Shown: positions 8,370-16,447, counted from the stretch's first letter. The stretch: 49,219 nucleotides of DNA from W0P28-013 sp963621145 (GCA_963621145.1 CAVFDI010000005.1:1-49219), one strand, 5' to 3'. Numbers and translations are program-made. Notes: generated by a model from the letters alone, not told the origin.

Positions 8370-8498
8370 TTTTTTGACTAAGACGATGATGATTAGGACG
8401 TACGCAGTGCGTCCCCACAATTCAACAATTCAACGCTTCAACAATTCCACAAAAACAGACGCAGAAACTTTTCCAATCAGAAATCTAGAAATCAGAAA
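8350..8498 (-). repeat. Mosaic intergenic repeat R2, copy 2
   Basis: Read on the minus strand, the order is TTTCTGATTTCT, GGAAAAGTTTCTG, TTGTTGAA-type octamers, a palindrome (GGACGCACTGCGTACGTCC, 8396-8414), GTCTTAGTCAAAAAACTCC and then TTAGGAG heptamers (complement). The same order occurs at 21918-22088 on the plus strand, with a different palindrome in the middle. The 336-base gap 8349-8684 consists of this repeat followed by the tolC promoter region; no small gene was seen. Confidence 0.75.
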
Positions 8499-8577
8499 TT
8501 GTTTCGACTTGATTTTGCATTTTGTCGATAAACAATTGTTTTTTGTAGATAAAAAATCTAAAAATCGGCTTCGCGTA

Positions 8578-8608
8578 TTGCGTTGCTGATTTTTTTGCGC
8601 GAAATTTG
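8578..8608 (+). promoter_or_regulatory. Probable promoter of the tolC-macAB cluster
   Basis: TTG at 8578-8580 lies 20 bases upstream of GAAATTTG (8601-8608), which differs from the TAnnTTTG consensus only at the first position. Transcription would begin near 8615, exactly where a stable hairpin (8617-8662) starts. Confidence 0.45.
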
Positions 8609-8616
8609 CAATTCAG

Positions 8617-8662
8617 TAGTGTGCAAAGTGCATAAAGCGCGAAACTTCACGCTCGCACACTA
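8617..8662 (+). promoter_or_regulatory. 5'-end hairpin in the efflux-cluster leader
   Basis: TAGTGTGC (8617-8624) is perfectly complementary to GCACACTA (8655-8662), with an inner AGCG/CGCT pair (8636-8639 with 8650-8653). It sits at the predicted 5' end of the mRNA, 22 bases before the tolC-like ATG. It could stabilise the transcript or control translation; no T-run follows it. Confidence 0.45.
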
Positions 8663-8684
8663 TTAAATTTTCAACTAATAAAAA

Positions 8685-10010
8685 ATGCGTTTCCATTCCA
8701 CCATACTTCTCTCCATCGCCGCGCTGTCGGTCGTTTGTGCGCAGCCTCAGTCGTGGGATCTGAACTCGTGCATCGACTATGCCAAGGAGCAGAATCTCAC
8801 CATTCAGAAAAGTCGCGTGAGCGCCGCACAAAGCGATGTGGAACTGAAATTGGCAAAAGCCGCCTACTGGCCAAGTCTCTCGCTCTCGTCGGGGCACCGC
8901 TACAGCAACACGCCTTTCCCCGAGACCATCAGAACCGAAAATCAGACCGAAAGTCAGCGCGATGCCAACTTCTACAGCGGCAACATCGGGCTGAATGCTT
9001 CGTGGAGCGTCTACAATGGTTCGCGTCAGAAAAATATCGAAATTCAGAAACTCAATTCGCAGAAAGCCGCTTTGGCAGTGGAACAGAGCGAAAATAGCGT
9101 GGCCGAATCGGTGATGCTAGTCTACACCAACATTTTGTACGCTCAAGAGTCGGTTACCACTTGCGAAAATGCTTTGGCATTGAGCGAAAATCAGCGCGAA
9201 CGTGGCGAGGCAATGTTGCAGGCTGGTTCCATTTCGCGAAGCGATTTGGCACAACTCGAGTCGCAGTGCAGCAACGATCGTTATGCGTTGGTTTCGGCGC
9301 AATCGTCGCTGCGCAACTACAAACTGCAACTGCGCCAACTGCTCGAACTCGACGCCAGTGTCGAGATGGAGCTTGCGCTGCCCGACTATAGCGACGACGA
9401 TGTGCTAGCTCTGTTGCCAACACGCGAATCGGTCTATGCCAAAGCCCTCGAGTCGCGCCCCGAGATTGCCAGTAGCGATGTCGATGTGGAATCGGCTGAG
9501 CTATCGATAAAAAAGGCAAAAACAGGTTATGCGCCAAACATCTCGCTCTCCGCAGGCACAAGCACAGGCTGGAACTACGCCAACGTGCAGAATTTTGGTG
9601 AGCAGCTGAAATATCAGTGGAGCAATTCGGTTGGATTGAATTTTTCGTTGCCGCTGGTCGATGGACGCGAAACTAAAACCGCTGTGGAGAAGGCGCAACT
9701 GCAAAAGCACACTAGCGAACTGAATCAGATTGAAGAGCGCAAAACGCTTTTGAAAAATATCGAGGCTTATTGGAATTCGGCTCTGAATGCGCAGGAACAG
9801 TATCGTGCCGCCATCGAAAAACAGAATGCCAACCAAACGAGTTACGATCTTGTGGCGGAGCAATTTTCCGTTGGACTGAAAAATGCCACCGAATTGCTCA
9901 CCGCCAAAAATGATCTGCTCTCGGCGCAACAAGCCGTGCTTCAAGCCAAATATATGGCTGTGTATAATGCCAACATGCTGCGGTTTTATGCAGGAGAAGA
10001 GTTGAAGTAA
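8685..10010 (+). CDS. TolC-family outer-membrane efflux channel
   Basis: This 441-residue protein has a signal peptide (about residues 1-19, ending VVCAQ) and two repeats of the outer-membrane efflux protein (OEP) fold. The family signatures are visible: an N-terminal LNSCIDYAKEQNLTIQ segment, long alpha-helical coiled-coil stretches, YAPNISLSAG preceding a beta segment, and a repeat around RPEIASSDVDVESAELSIKKA. It would form a trimeric channel that docks on the adaptor encoded 103 bases downstream and lets substrates leave the cell. It is first in an apparent operon with a MacA-like adaptor, MacB-like ATPase and permease, and a two-component system. Substrate cannot be told from sequence. 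Confidence 0.9.
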   Translation: MRFHSTILLSIAALSVVCAQPQSWDLNSCIDYAKEQNLTIQKSRVSAAQSDVELKLAKAAYWPSLSLSSGHRYSNTPFPETIRTENQTESQRDANFYSGNIGLNASWSVYNGSRQKNIEIQKLNSQKAALAVEQSENSVAESVMLVYTNILYAQESVTTCENALALSENQRERGEAMLQAGSISRSDLAQLESQCSNDRYALVSAQSSLRNYKLQLRQLLELDASVEMELALPDYSDDDVLALLPTRESVYAKALESRPEIASSDVDVESAELSIKKAKTGYAPNISLSAGTSTGWNYANVQNFGEQLKYQWSNSVGLNFSLPLVDGRETKTAVEKAQLQKHTSELNQIEERKTLLKNIEAYWNSALNAQEQYRAAIEKQNANQTSYDLVAEQFSVGLKNATELLTAKNDLLSAQQAVLQAKYMAVYNANMLRFYAGEELK

Positions 10011-10065
10011 TTAAGAATTTTGAATTTAGAATTAAGAATTAGAGGCTGCGTTAAAAAGCGCTTTA

Positions 10066-10090
10066 AATAACCCCGTAGTTTATTGCGGGG
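10066..10090 (+). repeat. Intercistronic hairpin H, copy 2 (upstream of macA-like gene)
   Basis: AATAA precedes CCCCGTAG-TTTA-TTGCGGGG, an 8-bp stem with a G.T closing pair and a TTTA loop. It ends 23 bases upstream of the adaptor start codon. Compared with copy 1, the second stem pair is C-G instead of A-T and the sixth is T.G instead of C-G. Confidence 0.7.
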
Positions 10091-10113
10091 GAAAAATAGA
10101 AACTATAAGTGAT

Positions 10114-11295
10114 ATGAAAAAAGGAATAAAAATAACGCTGATTGTGCTAGCGGTGCTGATAGTGGCGGCTGGCGCATGGTTTTTGTTCAGTCCTAAACCG
10201 CCCAAACCGCCAGTCTACGATGCTGCGCTGGTTACGCGTGGATCGCTGCAAAATTCGGTAACTGCCACTGGCACAGTCGAACCTGTTACGCAGGTCGAAG
10301 TTGGCACGCAGGTGTCGGGCATTGTGAGTCACCTCTATGCCGACTACAACAGTGTGGTGAAAAAGGGTCAGCTCATTGCCGAACTCGACAAGACCAATCT
10401 GCTGAACGATCTCGCATCGAAAAAAAGCAACTTGGCGGTGAGCAAAACCGAGTACGAATATCAGCAAAAAAACTACAACCGCACCAGGACGCTCTACGAA
10501 AAGCAGATGGTGAGCGAATCGGACTACGAAACCGCCTACTACAACTACAACAAGGCGAAAAATAACTACGACATTGCAAAAATTCAGTTGGCTACAGCCC
10601 AAACGAATTTGAGTTACGCCACCATCTATTCGCCAATCGATGGCGTGGTGCTGAGTCGCGCTGTGGAAGAGGGTCAGACCGTGAACGCAGGCATGAACAC
10701 GCCAACGCTGTTCAACATTGCAGCCGACCTCACCGATATGCGTGTCGTGGCCGATGTCGACGAGGCTGATATAGGCGAAGTGCGCGAGGGTCAGCGAGTT
10801 ACGTTCACTGTAGATGCTTATCCAACGGCAGTTTTCGAAGGCACAGTGCAACAAGTGCGCCAAGAGGCCACCACCACCAGCAATGTGGTTACCTACGAAG
10901 TGGTTGTTACCGCTCCAAATCCCGATTTGCGCCTGAAACCTGGCATGACAGCCAACATTACCATCTACACGCTCGAACGCAACGATGTGTTGGTGATACC
11001 TGCCAAAGCGCTTAAATTCACTCCAAGCGAAGATTGTGGCGACACCATTGTAGATTGCGCCGCCGAACACAAAGTGTGGGTTCCTGCGCCGGGCATCATT
11101 CGTGCCGTCTCTATCGAAATTGGCGTTGCGGCTGGTAGTCAGGTCGAGGTGATTTCTGGTCTCGACGAAAATGAACTTGTGCTTACTGGAACGGCCACTC
11201 AAACCTCTGCGCCCGTTGCTGCCGAAGGGGAGAACAGTGGCGAACGATCGCCATTCATGCCTGGCCCTCCAGGACACGATAAGAAGAAGAAATAA
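10114..11295 (+). CDS. MacA-like periplasmic adaptor (HlyD/RND-MFP family)
   Basis: This 393-residue membrane-fusion protein has an N-terminal anchor helix (about residues 5-27). A lipoyl/barrel-sandwich domain follows, with halves ALVTRGSLQNSVTATGTVEPV and SYATIYSPIDGVVLSRAVEEG. Between them is an alpha-helical hairpin rich in Y, N and K (about 100-165), and after them a beta-barrel and membrane-proximal domain. It would bridge the MacB-type transporter and the TolC-like channel encoded on either side. The C-terminus is a short proline-glycine stretch ending in a lysine run (GPPGHDKKKK), which is unremarkable for the family. Hairpin H copy 2 lies directly upstream. The 256-base gap after it contains repeat R1 copy C and a run of 15 N. 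Confidence 0.9.
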   Translation: MKKGIKITLIVLAVLIVAAGAWFLFSPKPPKPPVYDAALVTRGSLQNSVTATGTVEPVTQVEVGTQVSGIVSHLYADYNSVVKKGQLIAELDKTNLLNDLASKKSNLAVSKTEYEYQQKNYNRTRTLYEKQMVSESDYETAYYNYNKAKNNYDIAKIQLATAQTNLSYATIYSPIDGVVLSRAVEEGQTVNAGMNTPTLFNIAADLTDMRVVADVDEADIGEVREGQRVTFTVDAYPTAVFEGTVQQVRQEATTTSNVVTYEVVVTAPNPDLRLKPGMTANITIYTLERNDVLVIPAKALKFTPSEDCGDTIVDCAAEHKVWVPAPGIIRAVSIEIGVAAGSQVEVISGLDENELVLTGTATQTSAPVAAEGENSGERSPFMPGPPGHDKKKK

Positions 11296-11307
11296 TTTCA
11301 AATTTCA

Positions 11308-11380
11308 GATTGATTTTTGCTCCGCTCGGCAAAACAAACTAGTTTGATTTTGCTCTCACTTATCGCAAAAATTCAGAATT
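11308..11380 (+). repeat. Dispersed repeat R1, copy C
   Basis: The outer blocks match copies A and B; the centre differs (AAAACAAACTAGTTTGATTT) but here contains a perfect palindrome CAAACTAGTTTG. It lies 12 bases after the adaptor stop codon. Confidence 0.8.
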
Positions 11381-11480
11381 CAGATTTCAAATTGTTGGGG
11401 TAACAGGATTGACGTAGAAACTTAGAAACAAAAACTGCGGTAGCAATTTTGAGAAACAATTAGAAACTAGAAATTAGAAA

Positions 11481-11495
11481 NNNNNNNNNNNNNNN
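11481..11495. other. Assembly gap (15 N) inside repeat-rich spacer
   Basis: Fifteen unknown bases follow GAAACTAGAAATTAGAAA-type repeats. The true length may differ. The flanking genes are intact, so no coding sequence is obviously affected. Confidence 0.95.
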
Positions 11496-11551
11496 AGCCC
11501 CTACGGTCTCTGACTAATGCGTTTAACCTATCAACTCATTAACTAAGAAAA

Positions 11552-12289
11552 ATGAGCGTCATTGAATTGCAGCAAATAAGGCGAAATTTCGTCGTTGGTG
11601 GCGAAACTGTGCATGCCTTGCGTGGCGTGTCGTTCTCCATCGAACAGGGCGAATTTGCCACCATCATGGGAACTTCGGGCAGCGGCAAAAGCACTCTGCT
11701 CAATATTCTTGGCTGTCTCGATACGCCAACGTCGGGCGAATATATGCTCGACGGCGTGAATGTGCGCACCATGGACAAAGATGAGCGCGCCACGTTGCGC
11801 AATCGGAAAATAGGTTTTGTGTTTCAGAACTACAATCTGCTGCCAAAAACTACCGCTGTGGAAAATGTGGAATTGCCGCTGATGTACAATGCTTCGGTGA
11901 AGTCGGTCGAACGCCGCCGCCGCGCTGTGGAGGCACTCGAGGCTGTGGGGCTTGGCAACCGTTTGGAGCATAAAAGCAATCAGATGTCGGGTGGACAGAT
12001 GCAGCGCGTGGCCATTGCGCGGGCGTTGGTCAACAATCCTGCCGTGATTCTTGCCGACGAAGCCACGGGTAACCTCGACACACGCACCTCGTTTGAGATT
12101 CTGGTGCTTTTTCAAAAACTGCATGCCGAAGGACGAACCATCATTTTTGTAACACACAACCCCGACATTGCGAACTATAGCACTCGCAACATTGTGCTGC
12201 GCGATGGCATGGTGATAGAGGACAACGTCAATCCAAATCCGCTCGATGCAGCAGCGGCGTTGGCGGCTTTACCCGTAGAAAACGATTGA
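11552..12289 (+). CDS. MacB/LolD-type ABC transporter ATP-binding subunit
   Basis: This 245-residue ATPase carries all expected motifs: Walker A GTSGSGKST (about 40-48), Q-loop VFQNYNLLP, signature SGGQMQRVAIARAL, Walker B VILADEATGNLD and the H-loop VTHN. The DEATGNLD form places it in the MacB/LolD/FtsE group, which powers mechanotransmission rather than classical transport. The permease begins 21 bases downstream. With the adaptor and TolC-like channel upstream it would form a tripartite export system for antibiotics, peptides or other envelope-active compounds. MacB is a fused protein in E. coli; here ATPase and permease are separate, the usual Bacteroidota form. Confidence 0.93.
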   Translation: MSVIELQQIRRNFVVGGETVHALRGVSFSIEQGEFATIMGTSGSGKSTLLNILGCLDTPTSGEYMLDGVNVRTMDKDERATLRNRKIGFVFQNYNLLPKTTAVENVELPLMYNASVKSVERRRRAVEALEAVGLGNRLEHKSNQMSGGQMQRVAIARALVNNPAVILADEATGNLDTRTSFEILVLFQKLHAEGRTIIFVTHNPDIANYSTRNIVLRDGMVIEDNVNPNPLDAAAALAALPVEND

Positions 12290-12310
12290 TTTTTCTGAAC
12301 ACTCTACAAA

Positions 12311-13528
12311 ATGAATTTTGCAAATCTCTTAAAAATAGCCCTTCGTGCGCTTGCCAACAACAAAATGCGGGCTTTGCTCACCATGCTTGGCATCATCATT
12401 GGCGTGGCGTCGGTCATCACAATGCTGGCCATAGGTCAAGGCTCCAAAAAAAGCATTCAGGAGCAGATAGCCGAGATGGGCAGCAACATGATAATGATTC
12501 ACCCTGGTGCCGATATGCACGGCGGCGTGCGTCAGGATCCAAGCACCATGCAGACGCTGAAACTCGACGATTTGCGCAGCATAAAACAGTGCGAACATGT
12601 GGCGGCAGCTAGTGCCATTGTGTCGAGCAGCGGTCAACTGATTTTCGGAGCAAACAACTACCCGAGTAGCGTCAACGGTGTGTCGGTGGAATATCTCGAA
12701 ATTCGACAGCGCAAGGTGCAGGACGGCGAAATGTTTAGCGATGCCGACATCGATGCCAACGCCAAAGTGTGCGTCATTGGCAAAACCATTGTCGATAATC
12801 TTTTTACCAGCGGCGAGGATCCGATAGGGCAGGTTATCCGTTTCAATAAAACGCCTTTCCGTGTGATTGGCGTGCTGGAATCGAAAGGCTACAATAGCAT
12901 GGGACAAGACCAAGACGATATTGTTCTAGCGCCCTATTCCACAGTGATGAAACGCCTTTTGGCACAGACGCACTTGCAGAGCATTCACTGTTCGGCTACC
13001 GACGAATCGCTCACCGATGTGGCAATAGAAGAGATAACGCAGGTTTTGCGCACCAACCACAAGCTGCGCGATGGCGACGACGACGATTTCAACATTCGCT
13101 CGCAGCAGGAGCTTAGCACCATGATGACCAGCACAACCGACTTGATGACTGTGCTTTTGGCCTGTGTGGCTGGCATTTCGCTGGTGGTTGGCGGCATCGG
13201 CATCATGAACATAATGTATGTGAGCGTAACCGAACGAACCCGCGAAATCGGTCTGCGCATGAGCGTTGGCGCACGCGGTCGCGACATCTTGGCGCAATTC
13301 CTCATCGAAGCCGTTTTGATAAGTGTAACGGGAGGCCTGATTGGTGTGTTTGTAGGCATTGCAGCGTCGTTTGCAGTAAAATTTATCGCAGGTTGGCCAA
13401 TTTATGTACAAGTTTGGAGTATTTTGCTTAGCTTTGCAGTCTGTACGGCAACGGGCATTTTCTTTGGTTGGTATCCTGCCAAAAAAGCAGCAAACCTCGA
13501 CCCAATTGAAGCGATACGATACGAGTAA
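12311..13528 (+). CDS. MacB-type ABC transporter permease (FtsX domain)
   Basis: This 405-residue membrane protein has one N-terminal helix (about 20-42), a large periplasmic MacB_PCD domain (about 45-245) and three C-terminal helices carrying the FtsX domain. Hallmarks are NNKMRALLTMLGIIIGVASVI at the first helix, GGIGIMNIMYVSVTERTREIG between the later helices, and the closing YPAKKAANLDPIEAIRYE. It pairs with the ATPase encoded 21 bases upstream. A 186-base spacer separates it from the two-component genes; this has AATTATTC/AATTACTT words and AACTTAGAAAC repeats but no recognisable promoter or terminator, so read-through is plausible. Confidence 0.93.
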   Translation: MNFANLLKIALRALANNKMRALLTMLGIIIGVASVITMLAIGQGSKKSIQEQIAEMGSNMIMIHPGADMHGGVRQDPSTMQTLKLDDLRSIKQCEHVAAASAIVSSSGQLIFGANNYPSSVNGVSVEYLEIRQRKVQDGEMFSDADIDANAKVCVIGKTIVDNLFTSGEDPIGQVIRFNKTPFRVIGVLESKGYNSMGQDQDDIVLAPYSTVMKRLLAQTHLQSIHCSATDESLTDVAIEEITQVLRTNHKLRDGDDDDFNIRSQQELSTMMTSTTDLMTVLLACVAGISLVVGGIGIMNIMYVSVTERTREIGLRMSVGARGRDILAQFLIEAVLISVTGGLIGVFVGIAASFAVKFIAGWPIYVQVWSILLSFAVCTATGIFFGWYPAKKAANLDPIEAIRYE

Positions 13529-13714
13529 AATTATTCAATTACTTAATTTTCAATTATTCAATTCGAAGATTTGAAGATTATTTGGAGGCATCATTAACTG
13601 CGGAGCAAAAAAAACGGAAATAGCGACAGCGAATTCGAAAAACTTAGAAACAATTAGAAACTTGCAGTTTTATCGCACTGCCCAACACTAATTTGAAATC
13701 TGAAATCCAACACA

Positions 13715-14851
13715 ATGACTCGCGAACGAAAAACAGAAATCATCATACACATTGCCTGCTGGCTGCTGGTGATGCTCATTCCATTTCTTTTTGTGGAACA
13801 CAATGGCAATAGTTTTCAGTTCAACTGGAACCACTATCTGCACCACTGTTTTATCATGCTGGCATGTGCCGTGTTGGTTTATGTCAACTACCTCTATCTG
13901 CTGCCGAAATTGTTCTTCAATCAGCAACGCTACGCACTTTTCTGGTCGTTGAATGCGATTTTTATTTTGGCACTCACAACCGCGATCACGCTCACTTTCC
14001 GTATGTGGGATTTGCATACGATCGATGTCGTTTCTACCGCTGGAATGCCGCCAGCACCAATTGGCGCAGCAGGTATGCCGCCCATGGCTGGCGCTCCAAT
14101 GTCGCGCCCGCCGCATCGCCCTACTTTTCTGCCAGCATCAATCATCTTTTTCTTGCGCGATATGTCGTTCCTTTGCCTTGCGTTTGGCATTGGTTTCGCT
14201 GTGAAATTGGCCATGTCGTATCGGCGCAAAGAAATGCTCATTCAGCAACTCGAGCGCATGCAAATCGAAACTGAACTGAACCAACTGCGCTACCAAGTGA
14301 ACCCGCATTTCTTGCTGAATACGCTCAACAACATCTACGTTTTGGTGGCAATCGATGTCGAGAAGGCGCAAAAATCGATTCTCGAACTTAGCAAGATGAT
14401 GCGCTATGTGCTTTACGACAATCGCGAAAAAGTGCCGCTCGTACACGATGTGCATTTCATCGAGAGTTATATCGACCTGATGCGACTGCGACTAACCGAC
14501 GATGTTACGCTCGACATTCAGATTGATATCGACGAAGAAAGCACTACGCAAATTGCACCAATGATGCTTATTTCGCTCGTCGAAAATGCTTTCAAACATG
14601 GCATTCCTGCCAAGGGCAAAAGCACCATCGAGGTAGTGATTCACGAGGACTTCAACGGACTTGTAACTTGCTATGTGGCAAACTGCAATTACCCTAAAAC
14701 TGATTCCGACAAGAGTGGCTCGGGCGTTGGATTGCAACAGTTGCGCCGCCGCCTGAACCTGATCTACCCGAACCACTATATGTGGAGCGTGCGCCTGTCG
14801 GACGACAAAAAACAGTACATTTCGGAACTAACCATAAATACGAAACAATGA
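13715..14851 (+). CDS. LytS/YehU-type sensor histidine kinase with Met/Pro-rich loop
   Basis: This 378-residue kinase has four predicted membrane helices (about 11-28, 44-64, 75-97 and 141-168). A His_kinase domain follows, with the phosphoacceptor in VNPHFLLNTLNNIY (H198), and then an HATPase_c domain (about 275-375) with ENAFKHG as the N-box and GSGVGLQQLRRRL as the G-box. The TM3-TM4 loop, residues 109-140, is unusual. It is made almost only of glycine, proline, alanine and methionine (three MPP or PM clusters), with two histidine-proline contexts near the end, and looks like a low-complexity or metal-responsive sensor loop. Its stop codon overlaps the start of the LytTR regulator (ATGA), so the two are translationally coupled. 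It probably senses envelope or substrate signals for the efflux cluster just upstream. Confidence 0.9.
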   Translation: MTRERKTEIIIHIACWLLVMLIPFLFVEHNGNSFQFNWNHYLHHCFIMLACAVLVYVNYLYLLPKLFFNQQRYALFWSLNAIFILALTTAITLTFRMWDLHTIDVVSTAGMPPAPIGAAGMPPMAGAPMSRPPHRPTFLPASIIFFLRDMSFLCLAFGIGFAVKLAMSYRRKEMLIQQLERMQIETELNQLRYQVNPHFLLNTLNNIYVLVAIDVEKAQKSILELSKMMRYVLYDNREKVPLVHDVHFIESYIDLMRLRLTDDVTLDIQIDIDEESTTQIAPMMLISLVENAFKHGIPAKGKSTIEVVIHEDFNGLVTCYVANCNYPKTDSDKSGSGVGLQQLRRRLNLIYPNHYMWSVRLSDDKKQYISELTINTKQ

Positions 14852-15576
14852 CACTCAACTGTGCTATCATCGACGATGAGCCGCTGGCTCTCGACTTGCT
14901 TGCAAACTATGTGAGCAAAACTTCGTTCCTAAATTTGGTCGGTCGCTACACCAATGCCGTGTCGGCACTCGAAGGACTGCGCCAGCACCCTGCCGATGTC
15001 GTTTTTTGCGACATTCAGATGCCCGAACTCAACGGATTGGAGTTTGCTAAACGCCTCTCGGCCGACACGCATATTGTCTTCACCACCGCATTCGATCAGT
15101 ACGCTGTGGAGAGTTACCGCGTGAATGCAGTCGACTATCTGCTGAAACCATTCTCGTACGACGATTTTCTGCTGGCAGCCAACAAGGTTTGGCGCGTGGT
15201 GGAGCGAAATCGCCGTAGCATTGGCGTTGTTTCCGAGCCCGAAGCCATCTTCGTGAAGAGCGATCGCCGTCTTGTGCGCATCGACATCGACGAGGTGCTT
15301 TACATCGAAGCCATGCGCGATTACATGAAAATTGTTTTCGAAGGCGACCGCGAGCCAGTCTTCTCGCTCATGAGCCTGAAAGCACTCATTGCCATGTTGC
15401 CGCCCGGACGGTTCATTCGTGTGCATCGTTCGTTCCTAGCGCAGAAAACCAAAATCTCGTCGGTGGAAAACAATCACATCGCTTTCGGACGCGTGCAAGT
15501 GCCTGTGGGACGCCTCTATCGCGCCGAATTGATGCAATATCTCGACGAACGCAAATTGAAACCGCAATCGAAATAA
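14848..15576 (+). CDS. LytTR-family response regulator
   Basis: This 242-residue regulator has a receiver domain (about 3-120) with acidic pocket residues IIDDE (9-11), phosphoacceptor D55 in VVFCDIQMP, the conserved T/S in FTTAFDQYA and the lysine in YLLKPF. A LytTR DNA-binding domain follows (about 140-238), with VKSDRRLVRIDIDEVLYIEAMRDYMKI-type strands broken by the typical GRFIRVHRSFL. LytTR domains bind pairs of short direct repeats; the sites could not be identified by eye. The start is the ATG overlapping the kinase stop; a longer in-frame extension upstream lies inside kinase coding sequence and was rejected. A strong terminator follows at 15604-15635, closing the cluster. Confidence 0.93.
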   Translation: MTLNCAIIDDEPLALDLLANYVSKTSFLNLVGRYTNAVSALEGLRQHPADVVFCDIQMPELNGLEFAKRLSADTHIVFTTAFDQYAVESYRVNAVDYLLKPFSYDDFLLAANKVWRVVERNRRSIGVVSEPEAIFVKSDRRLVRIDIDEVLYIEAMRDYMKIVFEGDREPVFSLMSLKALIAMLPPGRFIRVHRSFLAQKTKISSVENNHIAFGRVQVPVGRLYRAELMQYLDERKLKPQSK

Positions 15577-15603
15577 AATTGTTTTGTTTTTTCATAGTTT
15601 GGT

Positions 15604-15635
15604 GGAGATGTGGCAGCTGCTGCATCTCCTTTTTT
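15604..15635 (+). terminator. Intrinsic terminator after the LytTR gene
   Basis: GGAGATG (15604-15610) pairs with CATCTCC (15623-15629) around a 12-base loop and is followed by six T. It lies 27 bases after the stop codon and marks the end of the efflux/two-component cluster. Confidence 0.8.
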
Positions 15636-15652
15636 GTGCCGCAAAATCTGCA

Positions 15653-15684
15653 TTTCTCCGATTCAGAAAAAATTGCTACCTTTG
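15653..15684 (+). promoter_or_regulatory. Promoter upstream of dut
   Basis: TACCTTTG at 15677-15684 matches the -7 consensus; TTTC at 15653-15656, 20 bases upstream, is one mismatch from the -33 TTTG. It directly follows the terminator of the preceding operon. Transcription would start near 15691, giving dut a leader of about 130 bases that contains the CTTGCTA heptamer array. Confidence 0.65.
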
Positions 15685-15760
15685 CAATTTGGACATAAGT
15701 TCGCTAAATCTCACACGGAGAAAGATTTGAATGCGAAAATAAACGTATAGACGCACATTT

Positions 15761-15809
15761 CTTGCGACTTGCTACTTGCGACTTGCTACTTGCTACTTCT
15801 ATCTTGTTA
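15761..15809. repeat. Heptanucleotide array, CTTGCGA/CTTGCTA family, 7 units
   Basis: Seven consecutive 7-base units run without phase break: CTTGCGA, CTTGCTA, CTTGCGA, CTTGCTA, CTTGCTA, CTTCTAT, CTTGTTA. The array ends 12 bases before the dut start codon. Another array of the same units is at 27374-27401. Confidence 0.85.
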
Positions 15810-15821
15810 CTTTTTCAAACT

Positions 15822-16253
15822 ATGAAACTCAACGTAATAAACCGTTCTCATCACGCGCTGCCTGCTTATGCCACCGAGGCTTCGGCTGGCATGGATTTGC
15901 GTGCCAATTTGTCGGAACCCGTAGTGCTGCACCCGCTCGAGCGGAGGCTCATTCCTACGGGATTGTTCATCGCTTTGCCTATTGGTTACGAGGCACAAAT
16001 TCGTCCACGTAGCGGCTTGGCACTGAAAAAAGGCATTACCGTGCTCAATTCGCCTGGCACCATCGATGCCGACTATCGTGGCGAAATTGGCGTGATACTG
16101 ATCAATCTCTCGAACGAGGATTTTGTGGTTGAAGATGGCGAACGCATCTGCCAAATGGTCATAGCACGTCACGAACAAGCCGAATGGGTCGAAGTGACCG
16201 AACTTGACGATACCGAACGCGGCGCTGGCGGCTTTGGACACACGGGAGTTTAG
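15822..16253 (+). CDS. dut: Deoxyuridine 5'-triphosphate nucleotidohydrolase (dUTPase)
   Basis: This 143-residue trimeric dUTPase hydrolyses dUTP to dUMP and PPi, keeping uracil out of DNA and feeding thymidylate synthesis. All five family motifs are visible: GMDLRA (23-28), PRSGLALKKGI (62-72), GTIDADYRGEIGV (79-91) with the catalytic aspartate, ERICQMVI (107-114) and the C-terminal RGAGGFGHTG, where H replaces the usual S. The ATG at 15822 is used because the frame upstream is repeat sequence. It leads a group with a TPR protein, a DUF4292 lipoprotein and an EnvC-like protein, an order recognised from other Bacteroidota. A TTAGGAG array begins directly after its stop. Confidence 0.94.
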   Translation: MKLNVINRSHHALPAYATEASAGMDLRANLSEPVVLHPLERRLIPTGLFIALPIGYEAQIRPRSGLALKKGITVLNSPGTIDADYRGEIGVILINLSNEDFVVEDGERICQMVIARHEQAEWVEVTELDDTERGAGGFGHTGV

Positions 16254-16288
16254 TTAGGAGTGAGGAATTAGGAGTTAGGAGTTAGGAG
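16254..16288. repeat. Heptanucleotide array TTAGGAG x5 abutting dut stop
   Basis: Five in-phase units (TTAGGAG, TGAGGAA, TTAGGAG, TTAGGAG, TTAGGAG) start at the first base after the TAG stop of dut. The rest of the 194-base spacer holds CAATTGATAATTGACAATT (also seen at the end of rnpA) and TTCAACG words, with no clear promoter. Confidence 0.85.
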
Positions 16289-16447
16289 TGTTTCAATTGA
16301 TAATTGACAATTAAGCAATTAGCGCTAAACAATGGGCGGTTCGAAATACTCTCTGCCCACAACTTGAAACAACAACGATACCTCACAAACCACCACTAAC
16401 GCATTCAACGCTTCAACGACCAATCAACTGATCAACCCAATTTTGGA

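Noticed and set aside
11481..11495. N runs considered as sites of insertion sequences
   Set aside because: The flanks are short repeats and intact genes; no terminal inverted repeats or transposase fragments are visible. Repeat-caused assembly gaps explain them better.
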